Below, piece after piece: positions 1-7,305 of a stretch of DNA of 13,866 bases. Origin of the DNA: SHLQ01 sp051011575 (GTDB taxonomy: Bacteria; Actinomycetota; Acidimicrobiia; Acidimicrobiales; SHLQ01); assembly GCA_051011575.1 (NCBI GenBank), contig JBPCTR010000049.1, positions 1 through 13,866 on the forward strand, in the 5' to 3' direction. Each line of letters starts with the position of its first letter. Positions within the stretch are counted from its first letter, which is position 1. The notes under the pieces were generated by a model. It had not been told where the DNA came from. It searched no databases and saw nothing but the letters and a program-made list of their open reading frames with translations. Made by a program: the position numbers and the translations under genes.

Positions 1-323
1 TCGTCCGCAACCTGCTCGACAACGCGACGCGCCATGCAAAGAAGAGTGTCGCCGTCGTGCTGAGCGCGGCGTCGGAGCCGGGGTGGATCGAACTGTCCGT
101 TTCCGACGATGGCGACGGAGTCGCGCCGGCACAGCAGGATCGAATCTTCGAACGCTTCACCCGAAGTGACGATGCCAGAGATCGGGCTCGCGGCGGAGCA
201 GGCCTCGGACTGGCTATCAGTCGCGATATCGCTGTTCGTCACGGCGGGACGCTTGACGTCGACGTCTCGGTCTCGAGCGGCGCCCGATTCGTCCTCGCAC
301 TGCCGGACAACGGGCAGGACTGA
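1..323 (+). CDS. Sensor histidine kinase, C-terminal ATPase part (partial, 5' end outside window)
   Basis: This is the last ~106 codons of a two-component sensor kinase; the frame is open from base 3 to the TGA at 321-323. The product would bind ATP and autophosphorylate an upstream histidine that lies outside the window. The HATPase_c landmarks appear in order: the N box (NLLDNATRHA, just after the window edge), the G1 box (DDGDGV), the F box (RIFERF) and the G2 box (GGAGLGLAIS). A short beta-strand tail (GARFVLALP) closes the domain, as is usual for this fold. The dimerisation/phosphoacceptor and sensor domains cannot be seen, so the stimulus and the partner regulator are unknown. The next gene starts 8 nt after the stop, so the two are probably cotranscribed. 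Confidence 0.93.
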   Translation, partial: VRNLLDNATRHAKKSVAVVLSAASEPGWIELSVSDDGDGVAPAQQDRIFERFTRSDDARDRARGGAGLGLAISRDIAVRHGGTLDVDVSVSSGARFVLALPDNGQD

Positions 324-331
324 GGCCCAAC

Positions 332-1294
332 GTGGCGACCCGCGTTCTGCTCGGCGTGGCGGTGATCGCGATCGTGATCATCGTCGTGGCGCCCAGTTTC
401 GGTTCCACGACGCGTCTGCCCGATGACTCCAGAGCTGCGTTGTCAGTTGTCGATCAGCCGACGAAGCCTGACAGCACGAGCTCGTCGCGCCGTCCGGCCG
501 CGACCGTTTCGTCGGATTCCCAGACGATCGCACCCATCGAGGACTTCAGGATCCGCATCGCGGCTGCCGGCGACGTCGGCACCGGCGACGAGGAGGCCTA
601 TGCCACTGCCGCGGCAGTTGATGATGTCGACGAGCGGGAGGACTATGCCGCCCTTCTGCTCCTGGGCGACAACGTGTACGACGACGGCGACCCAGCCGAG
701 CTCGACCGCACGATCTTCGAGCCGTTCGGTCCGATCCTCGACGGGCAGACCCAATTACTCGCCGTGCTCGGGAACCACGACGTTCGCGACGGTCACGGGC
801 CGGCACATGCAGAGGCGATCGGAATGCCGAATGCGTGGTACTCCACCCGGATCGGCGACGTTCTCGTCGTATCCCTCGACTCCAACCGCCCCCACGACAC
901 GAGCCAGCTGGCCTTCCTCGAGGCGACGCTTTCAGAATCGGACGCCACCTGGGTCATCGCCACGATGCACCACCCGCCGTTCTCGGCTGGTTTCCACGGA
1001 CCCGACGACGAGGTGCGCAAGGCGTTCACGCCGGCATTCGAGCAACATGGTGTCGACCTCGTTCTGTCGGGGCACGAGCACGACTATCAGCGCTTCGAGC
1101 CGCTGGGAGGGGTGACGTACATCATCTCGGGAGCGGGAGCGAAACTCCGGAACACCGACGTGAACGACCGAACGGCTGCGGCGACGTCGACTCGACACTT
1201 CCTCGATCTGGTCGTGGAGCGGGACTCACTCACGGTGCGGGCGGTTGATCAGAGTGGTGTCGTCTTCGACACCGTGGTTCTCGAACCCCGCTGA
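332..1294 (+). CDS. Membrane-anchored calcineurin-like metallophosphoesterase, purple acid phosphatase type
   Basis: A 320-aa protein starting at GTG 332. Residues ~5-23 are a hydrophobic helix after a short basic head, either a signal anchor or an uncleaved signal, so the enzyme should face outward. A Ser/Thr/Pro-rich linker (~30-70) leads to the catalytic domain. Metal-ligand motifs are complete: D81 (AAGDVG), GDNVY 112-116, GNHD 147-150, MHHP 212-215 and GHEHDYQR 247-254. Tyr116 within GDNxY is the position that gives purple acid phosphatases their Fe ligand, so a dinuclear-metal phosphomonoesterase is the best reading; the substrate is unknown. It sits 8 nt behind the histidine kinase, which could hint at phosphate-related signalling, though I see no Pho box. 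No lipobox cysteine is visible. The family call is firm; the physiological role is not. Confidence 0.9.
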   Translation: MATRVLLGVAVIAIVIIVVAPSFGSTTRLPDDSRAALSVVDQPTKPDSTSSSRRPAATVSSDSQTIAPIEDFRIRIAAAGDVGTGDEEAYATAAAVDDVDEREDYAALLLLGDNVYDDGDPAELDRTIFEPFGPILDGQTQLLAVLGNHDVRDGHGPAHAEAIGMPNAWYSTRIGDVLVVSLDSNRPHDTSQLAFLEATLSESDATWVIATMHHPPFSAGFHGPDDEVRKAFTPAFEQHGVDLVLSGHEHDYQRFEPLGGVTYIISGAGAKLRNTDVNDRTAAATSTRHFLDLVVERDSLTVRAVDQSGVVFDTVVLEPR

Positions 1295-1339
1295 CCGAGC
1301 GCCCGCCGTCACCTCGGTCACGACCCTCCAGGGCGGGGG

Positions 1340-1359
1340 CTCGGGACCTTCGCCCCTGA
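1340..1359. promoter_or_regulatory. Possible DosR/DevR-type box upstream of the SQR-like gene
   Basis: The 20-bp stretch has the arrangement GGGAC-N5-CCCC (GGGACCTTCGCCCC at 1343-1356). This resembles the GGGAC...GTCCC palindrome bound by the mycobacterial hypoxia/redox regulator DosR, matching about 14 of 20 consensus positions. It lies ~65-85 bp before the start codon of the flavoprotein gene. A TACGTT hexamer at 1380-1385 could be the -10 element, with CTGACC at 1356-1361 as a possible -35 at an 18-bp spacing. The same bases can also form a GGGGC/GCCCC hairpin (1336-1340 with 1352-1356). In GC-rich DNA this may be chance; no DosR-like regulator is in the window. Confidence 0.28.
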
Positions 1360-1424
1360 CCTCCAGAGCCGGATCTCCGTACGTTGGGAGCGGTGGTCCT
1401 CACCAACGCGAAGGAGTGCGTGAC

Positions 1425-2633
1425 ATGACCCGCAAGAAGGTAGTCGTCCTCGGTAGCAACTTCGGAGGTCTCACGGCTGCGATCGCCGTGCGTGACGAGC
1501 TCGATGGCGATGTGGACGTGACCGTGATCTCGCCGTCCGACAAGTTCCTGTTCAACCCGTCGCTGATCTGGTTGCCATTCGGCAAGCGAACCCCCGACGA
1601 CATCTCGTTCAACGTCGAACCGACATTCACAGAACACGGCATCGACTTCGTCCATGCGCCCGCTACCGAGCTCCAACTCGCCGCACAGCGAGTGCTGACG
1701 CCGGGCGGCTCGTACGGCTACGACTACCTCGTGATCGCGACCGGCTACCAGAACGACTACGAGATCGTTCCGGGCCTCGGCCCAGGAGGCAACGCGTACA
1801 ACATCTCGAGCCTCGAGGACGCAATTCACGCGGGCGAGGGATGGAAGAAGTTCCTCGACGATCCCGGCGACGTTGTCATCGGTGCCACCCAGGGCGCTGG
1901 CTGCTTTGGTGCGGCGTACGAGTACCTGTTCAACTTCAGCCACCAGCTCCGCAAGGCCGGCATCAAGAAGCAGGTCAACATGACCTACCTTTCGCCCGAG
2001 CCGATGCTCGGCCACTTCGGCATCGACGGTCTGAAGCACGGCGAGACCCTGCTCAACATGTTCTTCAAGAAGGAGAAGATCACCGCTCGAATCGACAGCG
2101 CAATCGACCACGTGGACGAAGGTCGGGTCGTGCTCACCGAAGGTGACCCGATCGACTTCACGTACGCCATGATCATCCCGCCCTTCGTGGGGCAGGAAGT
2201 GGTGAAGAAGGCGGTGGAGATCAGCGACGAGAAAGGGTATGTCCCTGTCCGCGACACGTATCAGACGATTCCGTACGACAACGTGTACGCCGTAGGAATC
2301 GCCGCCGCCGTCGAGGTGCCGTGGCACACCGCCAATCCCGTCGGTATCCCGAAGACCGGATTCCCGACCGAGCAGCAGGCCCATGTTGCGGCCAAGAACA
2401 TTGCCTCACAGATCCGGGGCGGGGAGCCGACCGATCACAAAACATTCGGCGAGATTCCGGCCGTGTGTGTCATGGATGCCGGTAACAACGGCGTGATCAT
2501 CCTCGCCGATCACATGTTGCCGCCCCGAAAGCACAGCGTGATGATCCCCGGCCCGCAGGCCCACGCCATGAAGCTGGCGTTCGAGAAGTACTTCATGTGG
2601 AAGGCAAAGAACGGCCACGTCGGCCTTCCGTAG
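1425..2633 (+). CDS. Sulfide:quinone oxidoreductase-like FAD-dependent oxidoreductase
   Basis: A 402-aa flavoprotein. The frame is open further upstream, but ATG 1425 is chosen because AAGGAG lies at 1411-1416, 8 nt before it, and the FAD-binding beta-alpha-beta motif (VVVLGSNFGG, ~6-15) begins right after it. The family includes SQR and flavocytochrome c sulfide dehydrogenase, which oxidise sulfide and pass electrons to quinone or cytochrome at the membrane surface. ATG motifs and the second nucleotide-fold region are present (LVIATGYQ; NVYAVGIAAAV). Two cysteines match the redox pair of SQRs: C160 in GAGCFGAAYEY and C348 in AVCVMDAGNNG. The third SQR cysteine, near position 128, is replaced by serine (NISSLEDA). 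This leaves open whether it forms polysulfide like a classic SQR or acts on another thiol or quinone. The C-terminus (FEKYFMWKAKNGHVGLP) is SQR-like. It converges on the dmdA-like gene. Confidence 0.8.
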   Translation: MTRKKVVVLGSNFGGLTAAIAVRDELDGDVDVTVISPSDKFLFNPSLIWLPFGKRTPDDISFNVEPTFTEHGIDFVHAPATELQLAAQRVLTPGGSYGYDYLVIATGYQNDYEIVPGLGPGGNAYNISSLEDAIHAGEGWKKFLDDPGDVVIGATQGAGCFGAAYEYLFNFSHQLRKAGIKKQVNMTYLSPEPMLGHFGIDGLKHGETLLNMFFKKEKITARIDSAIDHVDEGRVVLTEGDPIDFTYAMIIPPFVGQEVVKKAVEISDEKGYVPVRDTYQTIPYDNVYAVGIAAAVEVPWHTANPVGIPKTGFPTEQQAHVAAKNIASQIRGGEPTDHKTFGEIPAVCVMDAGNNGVIILADHMLPPRKHSVMIPGPQAHAMKLAFEKYFMWKAKNGHVGLP

Positions 2634-2646
2634 TCCCCCCAAACCA

Positions 2647-2699
2647 GCAACCGGGGTTCGGCTCCTTTTCCCTCTCCTCGGGGCCGAGCCCCCGGTTGC
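2647..2699. terminator. Bidirectional hairpin terminator between convergent genes
   Basis: A long imperfect inverted repeat: GCAACCGGGG at 2647-2656 pairs with the complementary arm ending at 2699, and pairing continues inward (TTCGGCTCC with GGGGCCGAG) to give about 19 pairs with one bulge and some G-U pairs. The loop is pyrimidine-rich (TTTTCCCTCTCCT). It fills the 72-bp gap between the stop at 2633 and the stop at 2706. There is no clear U tract on either side, which is common in high-GC actinobacteria. Confidence 0.75.
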
Positions 2700-2705
2700 G
2701 TCGCG

Positions 2706-3818
2706 TCAGAGGAAGGGGAGGGTGGTGATCGTGGCCGAGTTCGTGCCGTTCGGTCCTTCGACCTCGACGGTTGCACCCGACTCGACCACCAGCCGATTCA
2801 CCTGTGCAAGGCCAATCGTGGATTGCATCCGGTGGCTGTACACCACGGCGCTCATCGTGCCGACCTGTTCGCCGTCGAGCCGAACCGCAGTGCGCTCGGG
2901 GAGCGGCCACGCGCTGCTGATGTCGGATTCGATCTGCAGACCGACGAACAGTCGCTCAGGCCCACCGGCTGCGACAACCGCCTGGAGTGCGGCCTTGCCG
3001 ATGTAGTCGGAGTCGCAGTCGGTGTCGACGTAACGACCCATCCCCGCTTCGAAGGGATTGGAGTCGGGGGTGGTGTCTCCGCCCCATGAGAGCAGACCGC
3101 TCTCGACCCGTTCCACGTGGTTGGGAGCGCCCGGGCCGATGCCATACTTCTCGCCGGCCCCGGTCACCTTCGCGTACAGATCGTTGCCGCGGCTTCCGTC
3201 CTGAAGGAAGAGCTCGAACCCGCCTTGTTTGCTCCAGCCCGAGCGACACAGGACGAGAGGAATTCCATCGAGGTCGGTTTCGCTGAACCAGAAGTACTTG
3301 AGGTCGCGGATCTGTTCGCCGAAGAGCTCGGCCACGAGGTCCTCGGCGAGGGGTCCCTGGATCGCAAGCGGTGAGACGTCGGGTTCGGTCACCTGCACGT
3401 CGAAGCCGCGTTCAGCCGCAACGGCCTTGCACCACAGGAGCATGTCGTTGTCCGCGAGTGAGAACCAGTACCGGTTCCCTGACAACTTCATGAGTACCGG
3501 GTCGTTGAGGATCCGGCCGTCGTGATCGCACATGGCGACGTATTTGCCCTGCCCCTCCACCATCTTCGACAGATCGCGGGCTGTCAGATACTGCGCACAT
3601 TCGTGGGCATCGGAACCTGAGATCTCGACCTGGCGCTCACATGACACGTCCCAGATGGCGACCGCGTCGAGGAGCCGGTCGTATTCGGCCTTGAGGTCTC
3701 CGTACGACGTGGCCATGACCATCTTGTTGTAGACGGAGATGTCTGAGAGCCCCGCCGCAACGGTGGACTCGTGGAACGGCGTCATGCGGATCCGGGGGCT
3801 GAGCGTGATGCGATTCAT
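2706..3818 (-). CDS. dmdA: Dimethylsulfoniopropionate demethylase-like protein (GcvT/aminomethyltransferase family)
   Basis: A 370-aa protein of the folate-dependent GcvT fold. DmdA moves a methyl group from the marine osmolyte DMSP to tetrahydrofolate, leaving methylmercaptopropionate; it is cytoplasmic. From memory of SAR11 DmdA (369 aa), the length and several diagnostic blocks match: RIRMTPF near the N-terminus (~9-15), WDVSCERQVEI (56-66), ILNDPV (103-108), EPDVSPLAIQGP (145-156), RSGWSKQGGFE (192-202) and PNHVERVESGLLSWGGDTT (232-250). General GcvT proteins normally lack the SPLAIQGP and SGWSKQGG wording, so I prefer DmdA over glycine-cleavage T protein. A dimethylglycine/sarcosine demethylase-like enzyme remains possible. 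ATG 3818 is chosen because it gives full-length alignment; no clear Shine-Dalgarno is visible. No gcvH, gcvP or dmdBCD neighbour is present. The gene is divergent from the aminotransferase. Confidence 0.78.
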   Translation of the reverse strand: MNRITLSPRIRMTPFHESTVAAGLSDISVYNKMVMATSYGDLKAEYDRLLDAVAIWDVSCERQVEISGSDAHECAQYLTARDLSKMVEGQGKYVAMCDHDGRILNDPVLMKLSGNRYWFSLADNDMLLWCKAVAAERGFDVQVTEPDVSPLAIQGPLAEDLVAELFGEQIRDLKYFWFSETDLDGIPLVLCRSGWSKQGGFELFLQDGSRGNDLYAKVTGAGEKYGIGPGAPNHVERVESGLLSWGGDTTPDSNPFEAGMGRYVDTDCDSDYIGKAALQAVVAAGGPERLFVGLQIESDISSAWPLPERTAVRLDGEQVGTMSAVVYSHRMQSTIGLAQVNRLVVESGATVEVEGPNGTNSATITTLPFL

Positions 3819-3939
3819 CCGGGCAGTCTGCCAAGAAAACTGAACGATCGTATAGCTGCCTCGGGTACGACATTCAGCCGTCGAAATTCGGCGCCAGGCA
3901 ATAGGCTCTGGCCCACCTCGAGATCACCGGAGATCCAGA
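3819..3939. promoter_or_regulatory. Divergent promoter region with palindrome GGCAGTCTGCC
   Basis: A 121-bp region between the divergent dmdA-like and aminotransferase genes. A perfect 11-bp palindrome (GGCAGTCTGCC, 3822-3832) lies 3 bp before the dmdA start codon. A TATACG hexamer on the minus strand (3854-3849) could be the dmdA -10. That would place the palindrome in a ~20-nt leader, suited to an operator or to blocking the ribosome. For the aminotransferase, GGAGA at 3929-3933 is a modest ribosome binding site, 6 nt before ATG 3940. The promoter assignments are by eye only. Confidence 0.4.
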
Positions 3940-5223
3940 ATGAGCAAGGAACTTCTCCAGCGCTACCGCGCCTCCCTACCGTCGTTCGTGAGCCCGTATT
4001 ACGCCGAGCCGATCCAGATCGAGCGGGGCGAGGGAAGTTGGGTCTTCGACGCCGACGACAACCGTTACCTCGACTTCTTCGGCGGTGTTCTCACCACGAT
4101 GATCGGGCACAGCAACCCCGCGGTCACCGCCGCCGTTCAGGCACAGGCCGCCAAGGTGATGCACACGTCGACTCTGTACCTGAGCGAACCCATGATCGAA
4201 CTCGCCGAGAAGATCGCGGCGCTCTCGGGCATCCCCGATGCCCGCGTGTTCTTCACGCCCTCGGGCACCGAAGCCAACGACACCGCCATCCTGCTCGCCA
4301 CCTCATATCGCAAGAGCAACCAGATCCTGGCGATGCGCAACAGCTACCACGGCCGGTCGTTCACGGCCCAGGCGATCACGTCGCACAGCTCGTGGAGCTC
4401 GACCAGCCTCTCGGGCCTCCAGGTCACGTTTGTGCAGGGCCCGTACAAGCTCCGCAGCCCCTTCGGTCACCTCGACGGCGACGACTTCACCGCCGCCTGC
4501 GTCGATGACCTTGTCCAGCTCGTGGACATGACGTCGGCCGGAGACGTCGCCGGGCTGATCGCCGAGCCGATTCAGGGTGTGGGTGGCTTCGCCACGCCCC
4601 CCGACGGGTTCTTCGGGGCGATGAAGAAGGAACTCGACAACCGCGGGATTCTGTACATCTCCGACGAGGTGCAGACCGGTTGGGGTCGCACCGGCGACAA
4701 TTTCTGGGGATACCAGGCCCACGGCATCGTCCCCGACATGCTCACGTTCGCCAAGGGCGTGGGCAATGGCATCACGCTGGCCGGGATCGTGGCCCGAGCC
4801 GACATTTTCGACACGATCGATGTCCTCAATTTCTCGACCTTCGGCGGGAACCCGCTGTCGGCAGCCGGCGGTATGGCCACGATCAACCAGGTGCTCGAGC
4901 ACGACATGCAGGGCAACGCATTGGTGATGGGCGAGCGGTTCCGCACCGGCCTCGATGCGCTCGCAGCCGACACTCCCTGGATCGCCGAGGTTCGTGGCCG
5001 GGGACTGATGCAGGCGTTCGAGACGGTTCAGCCCGACAGCATCGAGCCGTCGCCTGAGCGCGCCGGTCTGATGCTCGAAGCGACCAAGGCCGGCGGCTTG
5101 CTCGTGGGCAAGGGTGGTCTCTACGGAAATGTGATCCGAATGGCCCCGATGTTGAACGTGACCGCCGATGAGATCGACGCCGGCCTCACTGCAATTCGCG
5201 AGGCCGCAGCGTCGATCGACTAG
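3940..5223 (+). CDS. Class III PLP-dependent aminotransferase, AGXT2-like
   Basis: A 427-aa cytoplasmic fold-type I aminotransferase that moves amino groups between an omega-amine or alanine donor and a 2-oxoacid, using pyridoxal phosphate. Visible signatures are the N-terminal YLDFFGGVLTTMIGHSNP (family glycine-rich strand), FTPSGTEANDTAI (~105-117, PLP phosphate binding), NSYHGRS (aromatic stacking), EPIQGVGG, DEVQTGWGR starting at D242 (cofactor N1 contact), and the Schiff-base lysine K272 in TFAKGVGNG. The run from IQGVGG through DEVQTG to PDMLTFAKG most resembles alanine-glyoxylate aminotransferase 2, but GABA, beta-alanine or other omega-amine substrates cannot be excluded. All catalytic residues are present. 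It is divergent from the dmdA-like gene and may share control with it; no direct metabolic link is evident. Confidence 0.9.
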   Translation: MSKELLQRYRASLPSFVSPYYAEPIQIERGEGSWVFDADDNRYLDFFGGVLTTMIGHSNPAVTAAVQAQAAKVMHTSTLYLSEPMIELAEKIAALSGIPDARVFFTPSGTEANDTAILLATSYRKSNQILAMRNSYHGRSFTAQAITSHSSWSSTSLSGLQVTFVQGPYKLRSPFGHLDGDDFTAACVDDLVQLVDMTSAGDVAGLIAEPIQGVGGFATPPDGFFGAMKKELDNRGILYISDEVQTGWGRTGDNFWGYQAHGIVPDMLTFAKGVGNGITLAGIVARADIFDTIDVLNFSTFGGNPLSAAGGMATINQVLEHDMQGNALVMGERFRTGLDALAADTPWIAEVRGRGLMQAFETVQPDSIEPSPERAGLMLEATKAGGLLVGKGGLYGNVIRMAPMLNVTADEIDAGLTAIREAAASID

Positions 5224-5249
5224 GAATCGGGCGCTACCGGCTGACCTCC

Positions 5250-7304
5250 TCAGTCCCCGAAGAAAACCGGTTGCGGGGTTCCGGTGTTCACGAGTTCCGG
5301 GTTCTGACCGAAGGCCATCACCCCGTCGGCTCCGACGATCATGTCGACGACTTCGATTCCCTCGAGCAGCGTGGCCCCCCAGGCAACACCATCGGGGCTG
5401 TAGAGCACGATCGTGTTGCGTTCGTCGGGGACGTCCCAGTTCACGGCCCACGCAACCGCGCCGTACTCGCCGGTCTTCAGACTGTCGAGCGAATACCCGA
5501 TGAGGTCGATGTCGAGCTCGGCAGCAAGATCATCGAAGACCAGCTTCTCGGTCGTCCCGTCAATGGTGCGCAGAATCGAAGCCCCGGGGAACTCGGTTCC
5601 GAATCGAGTGGGCTCCTCCCAGTTGATCGACAGGGTGGCGTCGCCCACGGTGCCGGCCGGGTAGAAGGTCCACTCGTCGTTCGCGATCTGCTGGCTCGTC
5701 CAGGTGCGGCCGTCCGCCGACGACCACTCGATGAATGTGGGCCCGGTGGGCTCCGACGCTCCGTCGTACGCCGTGGCATCGAATCGGACGGTGACCCCGT
5801 TCTCGTCGCCGGTCAGTTCGACCAGGAAACCGCCGTCGCCGAACACGGCGCCGAGGTTCGTAACCGTGTCGTCGCTCACGAGGTAGCCGTGGGCGGAACC
5901 TGACCAATGAGCCGGAGGCGTGACGCCGAGGCTGGCCCACGACACGAATTCGCCTTCGCCCTCCTCGAAGTCGCCGATCGGACCCCACAGGATCTCTTGG
6001 CAACCAGATTCTTCGAACGCGGTCTGTTGCTCGCTCCAGAGCGTCTCCATCGCGGCGTTGAGCTCATCGAACTGCGCCTCGGTGAGACCCTCCCAGTAGT
6101 CGGTGTCGGGGTCGAACCCCATCGCCTCGACAATGGCGTTCTCGGCGTCGCCGATCCGCCGGTTGTCGGCCGAATAGGCGGTCTGGCAATCGACGAACAG
6201 CTCACAGCCTTGGATCGTTGCCATATGTGCAATCGCTTCGGCTTCGATCTCCTCGTAATTCTGCTCGAAGGCGAAGTAGTCCTCCTCAGTCGGTTCCTCA
6301 CCCAGCGTTTCCTCCTCGAAGCGCCGGAACGCGGCGTCGATGTACACCGAGAACTCCTGCTGGCACGGCGTTGGTTCGGGGTAGGGATCGAGGCTGTAGG
6401 TGATGCCCTCGGTCGTGAGGTTGTAGATCGGTGTGGTGTCGAGATCGATGTCGAGGCCGGCTCCCTGGGCGAGAGCGATCCCCTCTTGCCAGTCGGGTCC
6501 GGGTGCCTTGTTCACGACGACGAGCCGATCGTCGCCCACACCGACCGAACGAACGTTGTAGCCCGGCCAGGTGGAGGAGTCGGCGCCGAATTGTGTCGAT
6601 AGGTCGATCGGCGTCCAGGCCCAATTCGCTCCTCCGTCGGCCGACGTACCGAGTTCGAGCCCCGCGGTGCCCTCGCGCCGGCCGGTGCTCAGGGTGTAGA
6701 GCAGCCCGTTCTGCCCGGCGCCGATGTCGCTCACGAAGCGATCTCCGAACGAGCTCTGCGACCAGTCGCCGCCGTCCCACGTGTAGAGGGTGTCGTTTCG
6801 GAACCACTCCTCTTCGGATCCAAGCGACTCGAACGTGGCGCCCGGCGCCGTGGACAGCACGTAGTAGAGGCCGCCGGCCTGGCCGTTCTGCCACACGTTG
6901 AAGCCGCCCGGAGCGTCGACATTGTCTATGAGGGAGAATTCGAGTGCCCGGCCCGACTCAGACTCGGCAACCGGCGCGTCGATGCTGGGCGCAGCTGCGC
7001 TACTGAGAGCCTGGTCATTGTCGGCCGAGGCTCCCTCTTCGGACGAAGAGGCGGCGGCGATGGTCGTGGTGGCGGTTCCGTCGCCCTCGGTGGCGACCTG
7101 GTCGACGGTGTTCTGGCCGGTCGAGCCGTAGAGCCAGCCACCCAGGCCGGCCACGACCACGAGGGCGGCGGTGACCATGACGGCGGCGCGACGCTGGTGG
7201 CGGGTACGCGCGCGGCGGGCGATGGCATCGACACCCTCGGGTTGGATCTCGAGCTGAGCGCTCTGGTGTTCCATGTGGCCGCGGAGGCGGTCGTCGAAGT
7301 CCAT
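5250..7304 (-). CDS. Putative membrane anti-sigma factor/sensor with large Asp-box extracellular domain
   Basis: A 684-aa single-pass protein whose ATG lies one base after the sigma-factor stop, which implies translational coupling and a cognate role. Residues 1-39 form a short charged cytoplasmic head without the HxxxCxxC zinc motif of ZAS anti-sigmas. Residues ~40-60 are one transmembrane helix, followed by an acidic, Ala/Ser/Thr-rich stalk to ~110. The external part has three Asp-box-like motifs (SADGGANW 221-228, SADGRTW 529-535, SPDGVAW 636-642), suggesting a BNR/sialidase-type beta-propeller. Between ~310 and 440 lies an acidic, probably helical insert with four cysteines (C314, C367, C373, C435) that could form disulfides outside the cell. 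I do not recognise the whole protein. The anti-sigma function is inferred from position and topology; a surface sensor or adhesin is the alternative. Confidence 0.75.
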   Translation of the reverse strand: MDFDDRLRGHMEHQSAQLEIQPEGVDAIARRARTRHQRRAAVMVTAALVVVAGLGGWLYGSTGQNTVDQVATEGDGTATTTIAAASSSEEGASADNDQALSSAAAPSIDAPVAESESGRALEFSLIDNVDAPGGFNVWQNGQAGGLYYVLSTAPGATFESLGSEEEWFRNDTLYTWDGGDWSQSSFGDRFVSDIGAGQNGLLYTLSTGRREGTAGLELGTSADGGANWAWTPIDLSTQFGADSSTWPGYNVRSVGVGDDRLVVVNKAPGPDWQEGIALAQGAGLDIDLDTTPIYNLTTEGITYSLDPYPEPTPCQQEFSVYIDAAFRRFEEETLGEEPTEEDYFAFEQNYEEIEAEAIAHMATIQGCELFVDCQTAYSADNRRIGDAENAIVEAMGFDPDTDYWEGLTEAQFDELNAAMETLWSEQQTAFEESGCQEILWGPIGDFEEGEGEFVSWASLGVTPPAHWSGSAHGYLVSDDTVTNLGAVFGDGGFLVELTGDENGVTVRFDATAYDGASEPTGPTFIEWSSADGRTWTSQQIANDEWTFYPAGTVGDATLSINWEEPTRFGTEFPGASILRTIDGTTEKLVFDDLAAELDIDLIGYSLDSLKTGEYGAVAWAVNWDVPDERNTIVLYSPDGVAWGATLLEGIEVVDMIVGADGVMAFGQNPELVNTGTPQPVFFGD

Positions 7305-7305
7305 C

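Noticed and set aside
1230..2384. Long open frame (384 codons) on the minus strand opposite the SQR-like gene
   Set aside because: It is a mirror of the real gene's codon bias; the translation is low-complexity Arg/Val/Asp-rich with no recognisable motif, while the plus strand has a clear FAD-binding protein.
5224..5249. Terminator between the aminotransferase and the anti-sigma-like gene
   Set aside because: The 26-bp gap has no stable inverted repeat that I can draw; termination there cannot be supported by eye.
4303..5451. 382-codon open frame on the minus strand opposite the aminotransferase
   Set aside because: The plus strand carries a complete class III aminotransferase with all catalytic motifs; the minus frame also runs into the end of the next gene and has no motifs.
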